A DNA stretch of 5,891 nucleotides from Gammaproteobacteria bacterium (GTDB lineage: Bacteria > Pseudomonadota > Gammaproteobacteria > Xanthomonadales > Marinicellaceae). Numbering within the stretch: the stretch's first letter is position 1; each line of letters opens with the position of its first letter. Both the position numbers and the translations under genes were made by a program. Of this stretch, positions 1 through 5,891 are shown piece after piece. The notes below the pieces were generated by a model that made no database searches, was not told where the DNA came from, and saw only the letters and a list, made by a program, of their open reading frames with translations. The stretch is taken from assembly GCA_030426065.1 (NCBI GenBank), contig JAUHZH010000158.1, forward strand, positions 1 through 5,891, given 5' to 3'.

Positions 1-409
<409 letters not shown>

Positions 410-442
410 TATGTAACGCTTTTTTAATGGGATAATGACCTT

Positions 443-470
443 ATTTTAACGCCTGCGTCACATTTTTCAA
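443..470 (-). promoter_or_regulatory. Predicted sigma70-type promoter for the Pro-Glu repeat protein
   Basis: On the minus strand, TTGAAA (465-470) and TAAAAT (443-448) match the -35 and -10 consensus at 5 of 6 bases each, with a 16-bp spacer. The expected start site near 436 leaves a leader of roughly 27 nt before the ATG at 409. Orientation and distance suit the downstream gene. An AT-rich stretch (A7 on the minus strand at 483-489) and one arm of an inverted repeat lie just upstream of the -35 box. Assigned by eye, without expression data. Confidence 0.55.
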
Positions 471-489
471 TCGAGCGTTCGCTTTTTTT

Positions 490-634
490 ATCAATCGGAT
501 TACTTTTTGTGTGGGTGCCTTGTGTTGAAAACCTGAATTTGTACTTGTGCGTTTACTTGTGACCATACTGTACATGGAACAGGCATGTAAAAAGGGACGA
601 TTGCATTAAAGTCTAAAAAAAGTAATCCTTTGAT
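490..634. repeat. Separated inverted repeat, possible MITE-like or cruciform element
   Basis: The arm GGATTACTTTTT at 497-508 is matched exactly by its reverse complement at 617-628. Beyond the perfect 12 bp, both arms continue outward with ATCAA (490-494) and its complement TTGAT (630-634), offset by one base. The arms are therefore about 18-19 bp with a single indel, enclosing 108 bp. The interior has no open reading frame of note. No clear target-site duplication is seen, so a miniature transposable element is only one reading; a paired regulatory site is another, since the left arm sits about 20 bp upstream of the predicted -35 box. Confidence 0.45.
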
Positions 635-760
635 TCTACAGCTATGAGGTTGCTTCGTCGTTGCGAGCGAGTCAAGAGCAAGGTGAATTACTTACAAGAG
701 AGGGCGGCCTGGGCCGAAAGGGACTTGGGAAGAAGAAAAGAAGTTTGGTAGGAATTGGTA

Positions 761-794
761 TAAACTGGCCCGAATTTAAGTTCAGGCCAGCTTA
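761..794 (-). terminator. Probable intrinsic terminator of the leucine-degradation operon
   Basis: About 10 nt past the hydratase stop codon, the minus strand can fold into a hairpin. Its core stem is CTGGCCTGAA / TTCGGGCCAG (765-774 with 781-790; one T-G wobble) with a 6-nt loop, and it can extend outward by a G-T wobble and three A/T pairs to 761-794. The 3' side ends in TTTATA, a short and imperfect T tract. Position, stem length and the GC-rich core support termination of leftward transcription; the weak T tail lowers certainty. Confidence 0.6.
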
Positions 795-803
795 ACCATA
801 CAA

Positions 804-1592
804 TCACCAGTTGGGCTTTTCCTTGTTGAGGAAGGCATTCAATCCCTTTTGACCTTCCGCTGAAACCCTGACAGCGGCAATCACTTGTGTGGTGTATTCG
901 TCCAGTTGCTTTTGTTGAGGCATGGTCCGACCCACCACACTCATCACCAGCTTTTTGCCAATTTCCTTGGCATAAGGGCCGGTTGATTTGAGGAATTTAA
1001 CTTGTTTGGCCACCACATCATCAAGTGCATCCGATTGACACAGTTCCGAAACCACACCCAAACGGTGGGCAGTTTCTGCACCAAAGATTTCAGCACTTTG
1101 GAAATACCTTCTGGCATGGCGTGTACCCATGGCATCCACCACGTATGGTGAAATCACCGCTGGAACCAAACCCAATTTCGCTTCTGTTAATCCAAACTTA
1201 GCCCCTTCACTGGCGACCACAATGTCACAACAGCACACCAAACCGACGCCACCACCCAAGGCCAAACCTTGGACTTTGGCAATTGTGGCTTTGCTGTTGA
1301 AGTTGATGGTGCGCAACAACTTCGCCAATCGCTCCGAATCGGCCTTGTTTTCATCTTGCGTGGCATTGACCATGGACTTCATCCAATTGATGTCGGCACC
1401 GGCAGAAAAGGATTCGCCAGCTGACTGCAAGATGATGATGGAAATGGTTTTGTCTTCATGCAAAGCTTCAAAACACGCCGTCAAATCCGCAATCATCACT
1501 TCATTGAAGGCGTTGTGGATTTCCGGTCGATTCATGGTCACGGTGGCGATGCCATCGTTTTTGTCCAGGGTTATGGTGCTGTAATTGCTCAT
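804..1592 (-). CDS. liuC: Enoyl-CoA hydratase/isomerase family, probable 3-methylglutaconyl-CoA hydratase
   Basis: A 262-residue cytosolic crotonase-fold protein, predicted to hydrate 3-methylglutaconyl-CoA to HMG-CoA, the step after methylcrotonyl-CoA carboxylase. Visible motifs are SAGAD (residues 64-68), expected to form part of the oxyanion hole and CoA pocket, the crotonase signature around 106-128 (QGLALGGG then CCCDIVVAS), and TEAKLGLVPAVISPYV (136-151). E137 aligns with the second catalytic Glu of classical enoyl-CoA hydratases. The first catalytic Glu is replaced by Gly (G117 in GGGVGL); as I recall, proteobacterial LiuC-type proteins share this GLxPAVISPxV pattern. The start is the ATG at 1590-1592, 21 bp after the carboxyltransferase stop, with only a weak GAGA-like ribosome site behind an A8 run. 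It is the last gene before the terminator. The family is certain; the substrate rests on motif and context. Confidence 0.9.
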   Translation of the reverse strand: MSNYSTITLDKNDGIATVTMNRPEIHNAFNEVMIADLTACFEALHEDKTISIIILQSAGESFSAGADINWMKSMVNATQDENKADSERLAKLLRTINFNSKATIAKVQGLALGGGVGLVCCCDIVVASEGAKFGLTEAKLGLVPAVISPYVVDAMGTRHARRYFQSAEIFGAETAHRLGVVSELCQSDALDDVVAKQVKFLKSTGPYAKEIGKKLVMSVVGRTMPQQKQLDEYTTQVIAAVRVSAEGQKGLNAFLNKEKPNW

Positions 1593-1613
1593 ATTATTCT
1601 CTTTTTTTTGGAC

Positions 1614-3221
1614 TTACATTCGGAACACGCCGTATTTGACGTCATCCACTTCGGCATGGGTGCTGGCTTCAATCGCCAATGCCAAAACCCTGCGGGTGTC
1701 GGCGGGATCAATCACGCCATCATCCCACAATCGGGCCGTCGAGTAATAGGGGTGACCTTGGTCATCATACTGGCCTTTGATCTTGTCGTAAAACGACTGC
1801 TTGTCATCGCTGTCCCATGTTTGACCGGCTTTGTCCATGCCGTCTTGCTTGATGGTGGTCAAAACTGATGCAGCTTGATCTCCGCCCATGACAGAAATCC
1901 TGGCATTGGGCCACATCCACATGAAACGCCCTTGGTATGCTCGTCCATTCATGGCGTAGTTTCCAGCCCCAAATGATCCACCTATCACAACAGTGAATTT
2001 GGGCACTTGGGCACAGGCCACAGCAGTCACCATTTTGGCACCGTCTTTGGCTATGCCTGCATTTTCGTATTTCTGACCGACCATGAACCCAGTGATGTTT
2101 TGCAAAAACACCAAGGGGATTTTTCGCTGGTTACACAGTTCGACGAAATGGGCGCCTTTCAAAGCCGATTCTGCGAACAAGATGCCGTTGTTGGCAACGA
2201 TGCCCACAGGGAATCCATGGATGTGAGCAAAGCCACACACCAAAGTGGTGCCGTATTTGGCTTTGAATTCTTGAAACTCTGAACCATCAACAATCCGTGC
2301 AATGATTTCACGGACGTCGTATGGAATCCGTGTGGTTTGTGGGATGATACCGTACAAATCTGAACTGGGGTACAAAGGGGCTTTGGGCTCCTGTTGTGTC
2401 AGCCATAGGTGTTTTGGACGGTTCAAAAAGCGCAATGAATTGCGCACCATCTGCAAGGCATGCTCGTCGTTTTCAGCAAAATGATCGGTCACACCTGATT
2501 GGCTTGAATGGACTTCCGCACCACCCAATGATTCGGCATCCACTTCCTCACCGGTCGCGGCTTTCACCAAAGGTGGGCCACCCAAGAAAATGGTGCCCTG
2601 CTCTTTGACGATGATGGCTTCGTCACACATGGCTGGCACATAAGCGCCACCAGCGGTACAAGAGCCCATCACCACTGCGATTTGCGGAATGTTTTTAGAG
2701 GACAATTGGGCCTGATTGTAAAAAATTCGGCCAAAATGTTCGCGGTCAGGAAAGACTTCATCTTGCAAAGGCAAGAAAGCACCGCCTGAATCCACCAAAT
2801 AGACACATGGGAGGTTGTTCTCCAACGCCACTTCTTGCGCACGCAGGTGTTTTTTGACCGTCATCGGGAAGTAGGTGCCGCCTTTGACGGTGGCGTCATT
2901 GGCCACCACAATCACGGGTTGACCATGAACAATGCCGATACCGGCAACCACACCTGCAGCCGGTGCTGCATTGTCATACATCCCGTGCGCTGCCATCGGC
3001 GCAATTTCCAAAAATGGGCTGCCCGCATCCAACAACAATTCAATCCGATCACGCACCAACAGTTTGCCGCGCGAGGTGTGTTTTTGACGAGACTTTTCAG
3101 AACCGCCTAAGGCCGTTTGCTTCAGCTCCTTTTGCAAATCATCCACCAAGCCTTGCATGAAGGCGTGGTTCTGGCTGAATTCAGCTGAAGTGGCATCAAT
3201 GGATGTTTTGATGATTTTCAT
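1614..3221 (-). CDS. liuB: Methylcrotonyl-CoA carboxylase, carboxyltransferase (beta) subunit
   Basis: A 535-residue protein, full length for the family. It transfers the carboxyl group from carboxybiotin to 3-methylcrotonyl-CoA, giving 3-methylglutaconyl-CoA, and works with a biotin-bearing alpha subunit not encoded in this window. Two crotonase-like carboxyltransferase halves are visible. The N half (about 30-290) has MGSCTAGGAYVPAM (185-198), whose glycines form an oxyanion hole, and GTIFLGGPPLVKAATGE (209-225), typical of methylcrotonyl- rather than propionyl- or acetyl-CoA carboxylases. The C half (about 295-530) has FLQNITGFMVG (372-382), GGSFGAGNYAM (414-424) and MGGDQAA (445-451). The start ATG at 3219-3221 lies only 5 bp after the thiolase stop, with no strong ribosome site, so translational coupling to the thiolase is likely. 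Family and substrate class are well supported by motifs and by neighbouring liuA and liuC. Confidence 0.95.
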   Translation of the reverse strand: MKIIKTSIDATSAEFSQNHAFMQGLVDDLQKELKQTALGGSEKSRQKHTSRGKLLVRDRIELLLDAGSPFLEIAPMAAHGMYDNAAPAAGVVAGIGIVHGQPVIVVANDATVKGGTYFPMTVKKHLRAQEVALENNLPCVYLVDSGGAFLPLQDEVFPDREHFGRIFYNQAQLSSKNIPQIAVVMGSCTAGGAYVPAMCDEAIIVKEQGTIFLGGPPLVKAATGEEVDAESLGGAEVHSSQSGVTDHFAENDEHALQMVRNSLRFLNRPKHLWLTQQEPKAPLYPSSDLYGIIPQTTRIPYDVREIIARIVDGSEFQEFKAKYGTTLVCGFAHIHGFPVGIVANNGILFAESALKGAHFVELCNQRKIPLVFLQNITGFMVGQKYENAGIAKDGAKMVTAVACAQVPKFTVVIGGSFGAGNYAMNGRAYQGRFMWMWPNARISVMGGDQAASVLTTIKQDGMDKAGQTWDSDDKQSFYDKIKGQYDDQGHPYYSTARLWDDGVIDPADTRRVLALAIEASTHAEVDDVKYGVFRM

Positions 3222-3226
3222 GACTT

Positions 3227-4408
3227 TTAAACCAGTTCAATGGCGATGGCCGTCGCTTCGCCGCCACCGATACACAAGCTGGCAACACCACGTTTCAAAC
3301 CACGTTGTTTCAATGCATAAATCAAGCTCACCAAAATGCGGTTGCCAGAGGCGCCAATGGGGTGACCCAGTGCCGTGGCACCGCCGTGGACATTGACCTT
3401 GGCATGATCGATGTTCAACTCTTCCATCGCGGCCATGGTGACCACTGCAAAGGCTTCATTGATTTCCCACAAATCGACATCTTCTACTGACCAATTGATT
3501 TTTTCAAGCAGTTGCTGAATGGCGCCAACGGGAGCCGTGGTGAACCATTCTGGCGCATGCGCGTGTTGTTGGTGGCCAACGATTTTGGCCAACGGTTTCA
3601 AACCTTTGTCATTGACGTACTGCTCTGAGGCCAACAAAGTCATCGATGCACCGTCAGAAATTTTAGAGGCATTGGCCGCCGTCACTGTGCCACCTTCACG
3701 TCGGAAGGCAGGTCGCAAAGTGGGGATTTTTTCGATGTTGCATGTCGGTGGCTCTTGATCCTGATCAACCACAACCACATCCCTGCGGTGTTTGACCTCA
3801 ACGGCTGTGATTTCCTCTTGGAATGCACCTGAAGACATGGCATCCATGGCCCGCTTCACAGATTCTGCTGAGAAAGCATCTTGGGCTTCACGGGAAAAAG
3901 TGTACTTGTCAGCGCATTGCTCCGCGAAATGGCCCATCATGTTGCCATCATAGGGGTTTTGCAAACCATCGAAAAACATGTGGTCTAACATCTGTGCATG
4001 GCCCATGCGGTAGCCACCACGGGCTTTGGGCAGCACATATGGCGCCATGGTCATGGACTCAATGCCACCCGCCAAAACCACATCGGCACTGCCAGCTTTG
4101 ATGGCATCATGGCCCATCATCACGGTTTTCATGCCAGAGCCACACACTTTATTGACCGTGGTACAGCGAACCGATTGTGGCAACTCAGCACCCAAAACGG
4201 CTTGCCTTGCTGGCGCCTGACCCAAACCGGCAGGCAGCACACAACCAATCAAAGCCTCTTGCACATCGGCACCATCAATGCCCGCTTGTTCGATGGTGGC
4301 CTTGATGGCCGCCGAACCCAATTGGGGAGAAGGTGTGTTGGCAAATTGACCTTGGAAAGAACCAATCGCGGTGCGTTTGGCTGAAACAATATATACGTTC
4401 TCTGACAT
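3227..4408 (-). CDS. Acetyl-CoA acetyltransferase (thiolase II family)
   Basis: A 393-residue thiolase of the usual length. It interconverts acetoacetyl-CoA + CoA and two acetyl-CoA; in this operon the cleavage direction would finish leucine breakdown after HMG-CoA lyase releases acetoacetate and an activating enzyme (not seen here) makes acetoacetyl-CoA. All catalytic elements are present: nucleophile C89 in NKVCGSG, the NEAF loop (317-320), H349 in GGATALGHPIGASG (342-355), and the acid/base C379 in CIGGGEA. The N terminus, YIVSAKRTAIGSFQG, is typical. A good Shine-Dalgarno (GAGGA) sits 4 nt before the ATG, and the gene follows the isovaleryl-CoA dehydrogenase stop by 14 bp. A broader 3-ketoacyl-CoA substrate range cannot be excluded; I give no atoB/phaA symbol because sequence alone does not separate them. 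Confidence 0.93.
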   Translation of the reverse strand: MSENVYIVSAKRTAIGSFQGQFANTPSPQLGSAAIKATIEQAGIDGADVQEALIGCVLPAGLGQAPARQAVLGAELPQSVRCTTVNKVCGSGMKTVMMGHDAIKAGSADVVLAGGIESMTMAPYVLPKARGGYRMGHAQMLDHMFFDGLQNPYDGNMMGHFAEQCADKYTFSREAQDAFSAESVKRAMDAMSSGAFQEEITAVEVKHRRDVVVVDQDQEPPTCNIEKIPTLRPAFRREGGTVTAANASKISDGASMTLLASEQYVNDKGLKPLAKIVGHQQHAHAPEWFTTAPVGAIQQLLEKINWSVEDVDLWEINEAFAVVTMAAMEELNIDHAKVNVHGGATALGHPIGASGNRILVSLIYALKQRGLKRGVASLCIGGGEATAIAIELV

Positions 4409-4412
4409 GGTT

Positions 4413-4417
4413 TCCTC
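4413..4417 (-). promoter_or_regulatory. Ribosome binding site of the thiolase gene
   Basis: On the minus strand, GAGGA ends 4 nt before the ATG at 4406-4408. It is the clearest Shine-Dalgarno in the window and lies in the 14-bp gap after the previous stop codon, confirming the thiolase start. The other internal genes rely on weak sites or overlap. Confidence 0.75.
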
Positions 4418-4422
4418 TTTAT

Positions 4423-5586
4423 TTATCCTTTGGCGTCGCGATACAGTTCGCGACCAATCAACATCAGGCGAATTTCATTGGTGCCCGCTCCGATGTCATA
4501 CAATTTGGCGTCTCGCAACAAACGACCCGTTGGGTATTCGTTGATGTAACCGTTGCCGCCCAGTGCTTGAATCGCCTCCAAAGCCACGTCAACAGCCGAA
4601 GTGGAAGCAAAGTACAAACAAGCAGCAGGATCAAGACGTGACTCAACGCCTTGGTCATAGTCTTTGGCAATGCCGTAAGCAAAGTATTTCGATGCTTGGG
4701 TTTTGGCGTACATTTCGCCAATTTTGGCTTGCATCAGACCAAATGACCCCAGGTCTTGCCCAAACTGCTTGCGTTCAGCCACATAAGGCACGGCGTTGTC
4801 CAAAGCGGCTTGCATGATGCCAATCGGTCCACCAGACAACACCAACCGTTCGGTGTTCAAACCAGACATCAGGATTTTGACCCCTTCGTTGACTTGACCC
4901 AATACGTTTTCTTTCGGGATGCGACAATCTTCAAACACCAACTCACAGGTGTTGGAGCCACGCATGCCGAACTTATCCAGTTTTTGTGCGGTTGAAAAAC
5001 CAGGCATGCCTTTTTCCACCAGGAAGGCGGTCATGCATTTGGAGCCGGCTTCTTTCCCAGCTGTGCGCATGTAGACAATCAGCACGTCGGCATCAGGACC
5101 ATTGGTGATCCACATTTTGTTGCCATTGGCCACCCAGTGATCGCCGTCTTCTACGGCAGTACAAGCCATCGAACCCACCACATCAGAACCGGCTCCCGGT
5201 TCACTCATGGCCAAAGCACCGACGTACTCGCCCGAACACAGTTTGGGCAAGTACTTTTGGCGTTGGGCTTCATTGGCGTGCTTGTACAGATTATTGACAC
5301 ACAAATTGGAGTGGGCGCCATAAGACAAGCCCACTGAGGCCGAACCGCGAGAAATTTCTTCCATCGCCACCAGGTGCGCCAGGTAGCCCATTTCTGAGCC
5401 ACCGTATTCACCTGGAATGGTCATGCCCAACAAGCCCAGATCACCCATCTTCTGCCACAAGTCAGCGGGAAACAGGTTGTCATGATCAATCTGTTCAGCT
5501 CGTGGCGCAATTTCTTCTGCCGTGAACTTTCGAACCGTGTCCCTCAACAATTCCATGTCTTCAGACAATGCGACATCGTAGTTCAT
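4423..5586 (-). CDS. liuA: Isovaleryl-CoA dehydrogenase (acyl-CoA dehydrogenase family)
   Basis: A 387-residue FAD flavoenzyme that oxidises isovaleryl-CoA to 3-methylcrotonyl-CoA, passing electrons to electron-transfer flavoprotein. Acyl-CoA dehydrogenase signature 1 is AMSEPGAGSDVVG (126-138); signature 2 begins QALGGNGY (340-347). The substrate call rests on the catalytic base. In most family members it is a Glu near the C terminus in a YEGT motif; here that position is Ala (A367 in IGAGT), while a Glu is present at E246 in SGLNTERLVL, the arrangement known for isovaleryl-CoA dehydrogenases (Glu254 in the human enzyme). The ATG shares one base with the upstream dehydrogenase stop (TGATG), indicating translational coupling; no strong independent ribosome site is seen. 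The protein is full length with no frame damage. Isovaleryl-CoA specificity is strongly supported by motifs plus the adjacent liuB and liuC. Confidence 0.95.
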   Translation of the reverse strand: MNYDVALSEDMELLRDTVRKFTAEEIAPRAEQIDHDNLFPADLWQKMGDLGLLGMTIPGEYGGSEMGYLAHLVAMEEISRGSASVGLSYGAHSNLCVNNLYKHANEAQRQKYLPKLCSGEYVGALAMSEPGAGSDVVGSMACTAVEDGDHWVANGNKMWITNGPDADVLIVYMRTAGKEAGSKCMTAFLVEKGMPGFSTAQKLDKFGMRGSNTCELVFEDCRIPKENVLGQVNEGVKILMSGLNTERLVLSGGPIGIMQAALDNAVPYVAERKQFGQDLGSFGLMQAKIGEMYAKTQASKYFAYGIAKDYDQGVESRLDPAACLYFASTSAVDVALEAIQALGGNGYINEYPTGRLLRDAKLYDIGAGTNEIRLMLIGRELYRDAKG

Positions 5587-5891
5587 CAGCTGTTACCGGT
5601 TTTGGTGCGACCTGAGAATTTCACGTTGCGTTGACACATGAATGGCAATTTAACGCGACCCATTTTTTCGATGCGCTCCTCACCCATGCGGTCAGCCGCT
5701 TCCCAAGAAGCAATGCCATCACGCTCAGCAATGTCAAATATGCGCTTGATGTTGTAGTAAATGTTGCGGGTCATGCGCATCGCACGTTCGCGGTTGTATC
5801 CTTCCAGTTCGATCGAAACGTTCATCAAACCACCGGCATTGACCGCGTAGTCAGGTGCGTAAATCATGCCGCGAGCTTCCAACTCATTGCC
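5586..5891 (-). CDS. Glu/Leu/Phe/Val-type dehydrogenase, probable leucine dehydrogenase (C-terminal part)
   Basis: This open frame enters from the right edge and ends at a TGA (5586-5588). It gives the last 101 residues of an NAD(P)-dependent amino acid dehydrogenase. The visible start reads GNELEARGMIYAPDYAVNAG, then GLMNV, matching the conserved (R)GILYAPDYVxNAGGLINV segment of the Leu/Phe/Val dehydrogenase group at the end of the Rossmann domain; the rest is the helical C terminus. The codon at 5880-5882 is TTG within this conserved segment, so it is an internal leucine, not a start. Leucine dehydrogenase converts leucine to 4-methyl-2-oxopentanoate with release of ammonia, and its place directly before isovaleryl-CoA dehydrogenase favours leucine. 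The N-terminal catalytic domain is outside the window, so phenylalanine or valine preference cannot be ruled out from sequence alone. Confidence 0.88.
   Translation of the reverse strand, partial: GNELEARGMIYAPDYAVNAGGLMNVSIELEGYNRERAMRMTRNIYYNIKRIFDIAERDGIASWEAADRMGEERIEKMGRVKLPFMCQRNVKFSGRTKTGNS

Larger units (their letters stand above)
410..803. other. Intergenic region without a convincing gene
   Basis: This 394-bp gap separates the end of the hydratase gene from the start of the exported-protein gene. It contains, from right to left, a probable terminator (761-794), a purine-rich stretch (about 717-750), a segment resembling dispersed palindromic repeats (about 646-680), a long separated inverted repeat (490-508 / 617-634) and a promoter (443-470). 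An 8-bp direct repeat TACTTGTG occurs at 542-549 and 554-561, one and a bit helical turns apart. A 35-codon plus-strand frame (644-751) has no ribosome-binding site and is not called. No tRNA or known ncRNA was recognised. Confidence 0.6.

Noticed and set aside
475..489. AGCG-TT-CGCT followed by T7 as a plus-strand terminator
   Set aside because: A four-base stem with a two-base loop cannot form a stable hairpin, and no plus-strand gene precedes it.
568..582. CTGT...ACAG resembling a LexA SOS box
   Set aside because: The spacing is CTG-N9-CAG, one base short of the N10 needed for the gammaproteobacterial SOS box, and the centre is not AT-alternating.
705..716. CGGCC-TG-GGCCG palindrome as a hairpin terminator
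   Set aside because: The loop is only two bases and no T tract follows on either strand; the hairpin at 761-794 is a better candidate.
644..751. 35-codon plus-strand ORF in the intergenic gap
   Set aside because: No ribosome site, no recognisable domain, and it overlaps a likely repeat-derived segment; it is probably a chance frame.
1129..1584. Long plus-strand ORF (151 codons) antisense to the hydratase
   Set aside because: The minus-strand frame carries a complete crotonase signature; the plus frame is a shadow without motifs. The same applies to the other plus-strand frames at 1458-1868, 2007-2282, 3998-4384 and 4333-4641.
5586..5882. Complete 98-residue small protein starting at 5882
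   Set aside because: The putative start is a TTG inside the conserved (R)GILYAPDY-type segment, and the frame continues in family-like sequence to the window edge, so it is the tail of a larger dehydrogenase.

Overview
The window reads as part of a proteobacterial chromosome, probably gammaproteobacterial, with moderate GC. That is inferred from protein similarity and operon style only; nothing in the window fixes the genus. Every supported gene lies on the minus strand, so transcription runs from right to left (high to low coordinates).

Right and centre (804-5891): a tight catabolic operon for leucine/isovalerate degradation (liu type). In transcription order it encodes the C-terminal end of a Leu/Glu/Phe/Val-type dehydrogenase (best read as leucine dehydrogenase; cut by the window edge), isovaleryl-CoA dehydrogenase (LiuA), a thiolase (acetyl-CoA acetyltransferase), the methylcrotonyl-CoA carboxylase carboxyltransferase (beta) subunit (LiuB), and a crotonase-fold hydratase read as methylglutaconyl-CoA hydratase (LiuC). 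Spacing is -1, 14, 5 and 21 bp. Together they cover leucine to ketoisocaproate, isovaleryl-CoA to methylcrotonyl-CoA to methylglutaconyl-CoA to HMG-CoA, and finally acetoacetyl-CoA to acetyl-CoA. The biotin-carrying alpha subunit (LiuD), HMG-CoA lyase (LiuE), the branched-chain ketoacid dehydrogenase, an acetoacetate-activating enzyme and the operon promoter are not in the window. A hairpin with a short T-rich tail just past the hydratase stop suggests that the operon ends there.

Middle-left (410-803): a 394-bp gap with no convincing gene. It holds the putative terminator, a separated inverted repeat (490-508 / 617-634), a stretch resembling dispersed palindromic repeats, and a good sigma70-type promoter facing left.

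Left (1-409): the start of an exported protein not obviously related to the operon. It has a Sec-type signal peptide, an acidic/polar linker, then at least 27 uninterrupted Pro-Glu dipeptides encoded by a 6-bp repeat that runs off the window edge. The C-terminal domain, and so the function, is not visible.

The operon is well-understood metabolism. The less ordinary items are the Pro-Glu hexanucleotide repeat with its nested higher-order units, the inverted-repeat intergenic element, and the composition of the operon (leucine dehydrogenase and thiolase included, LiuD/LiuE not downstream). I found no convincing sign of a new defence, mobile or RNA-based system.
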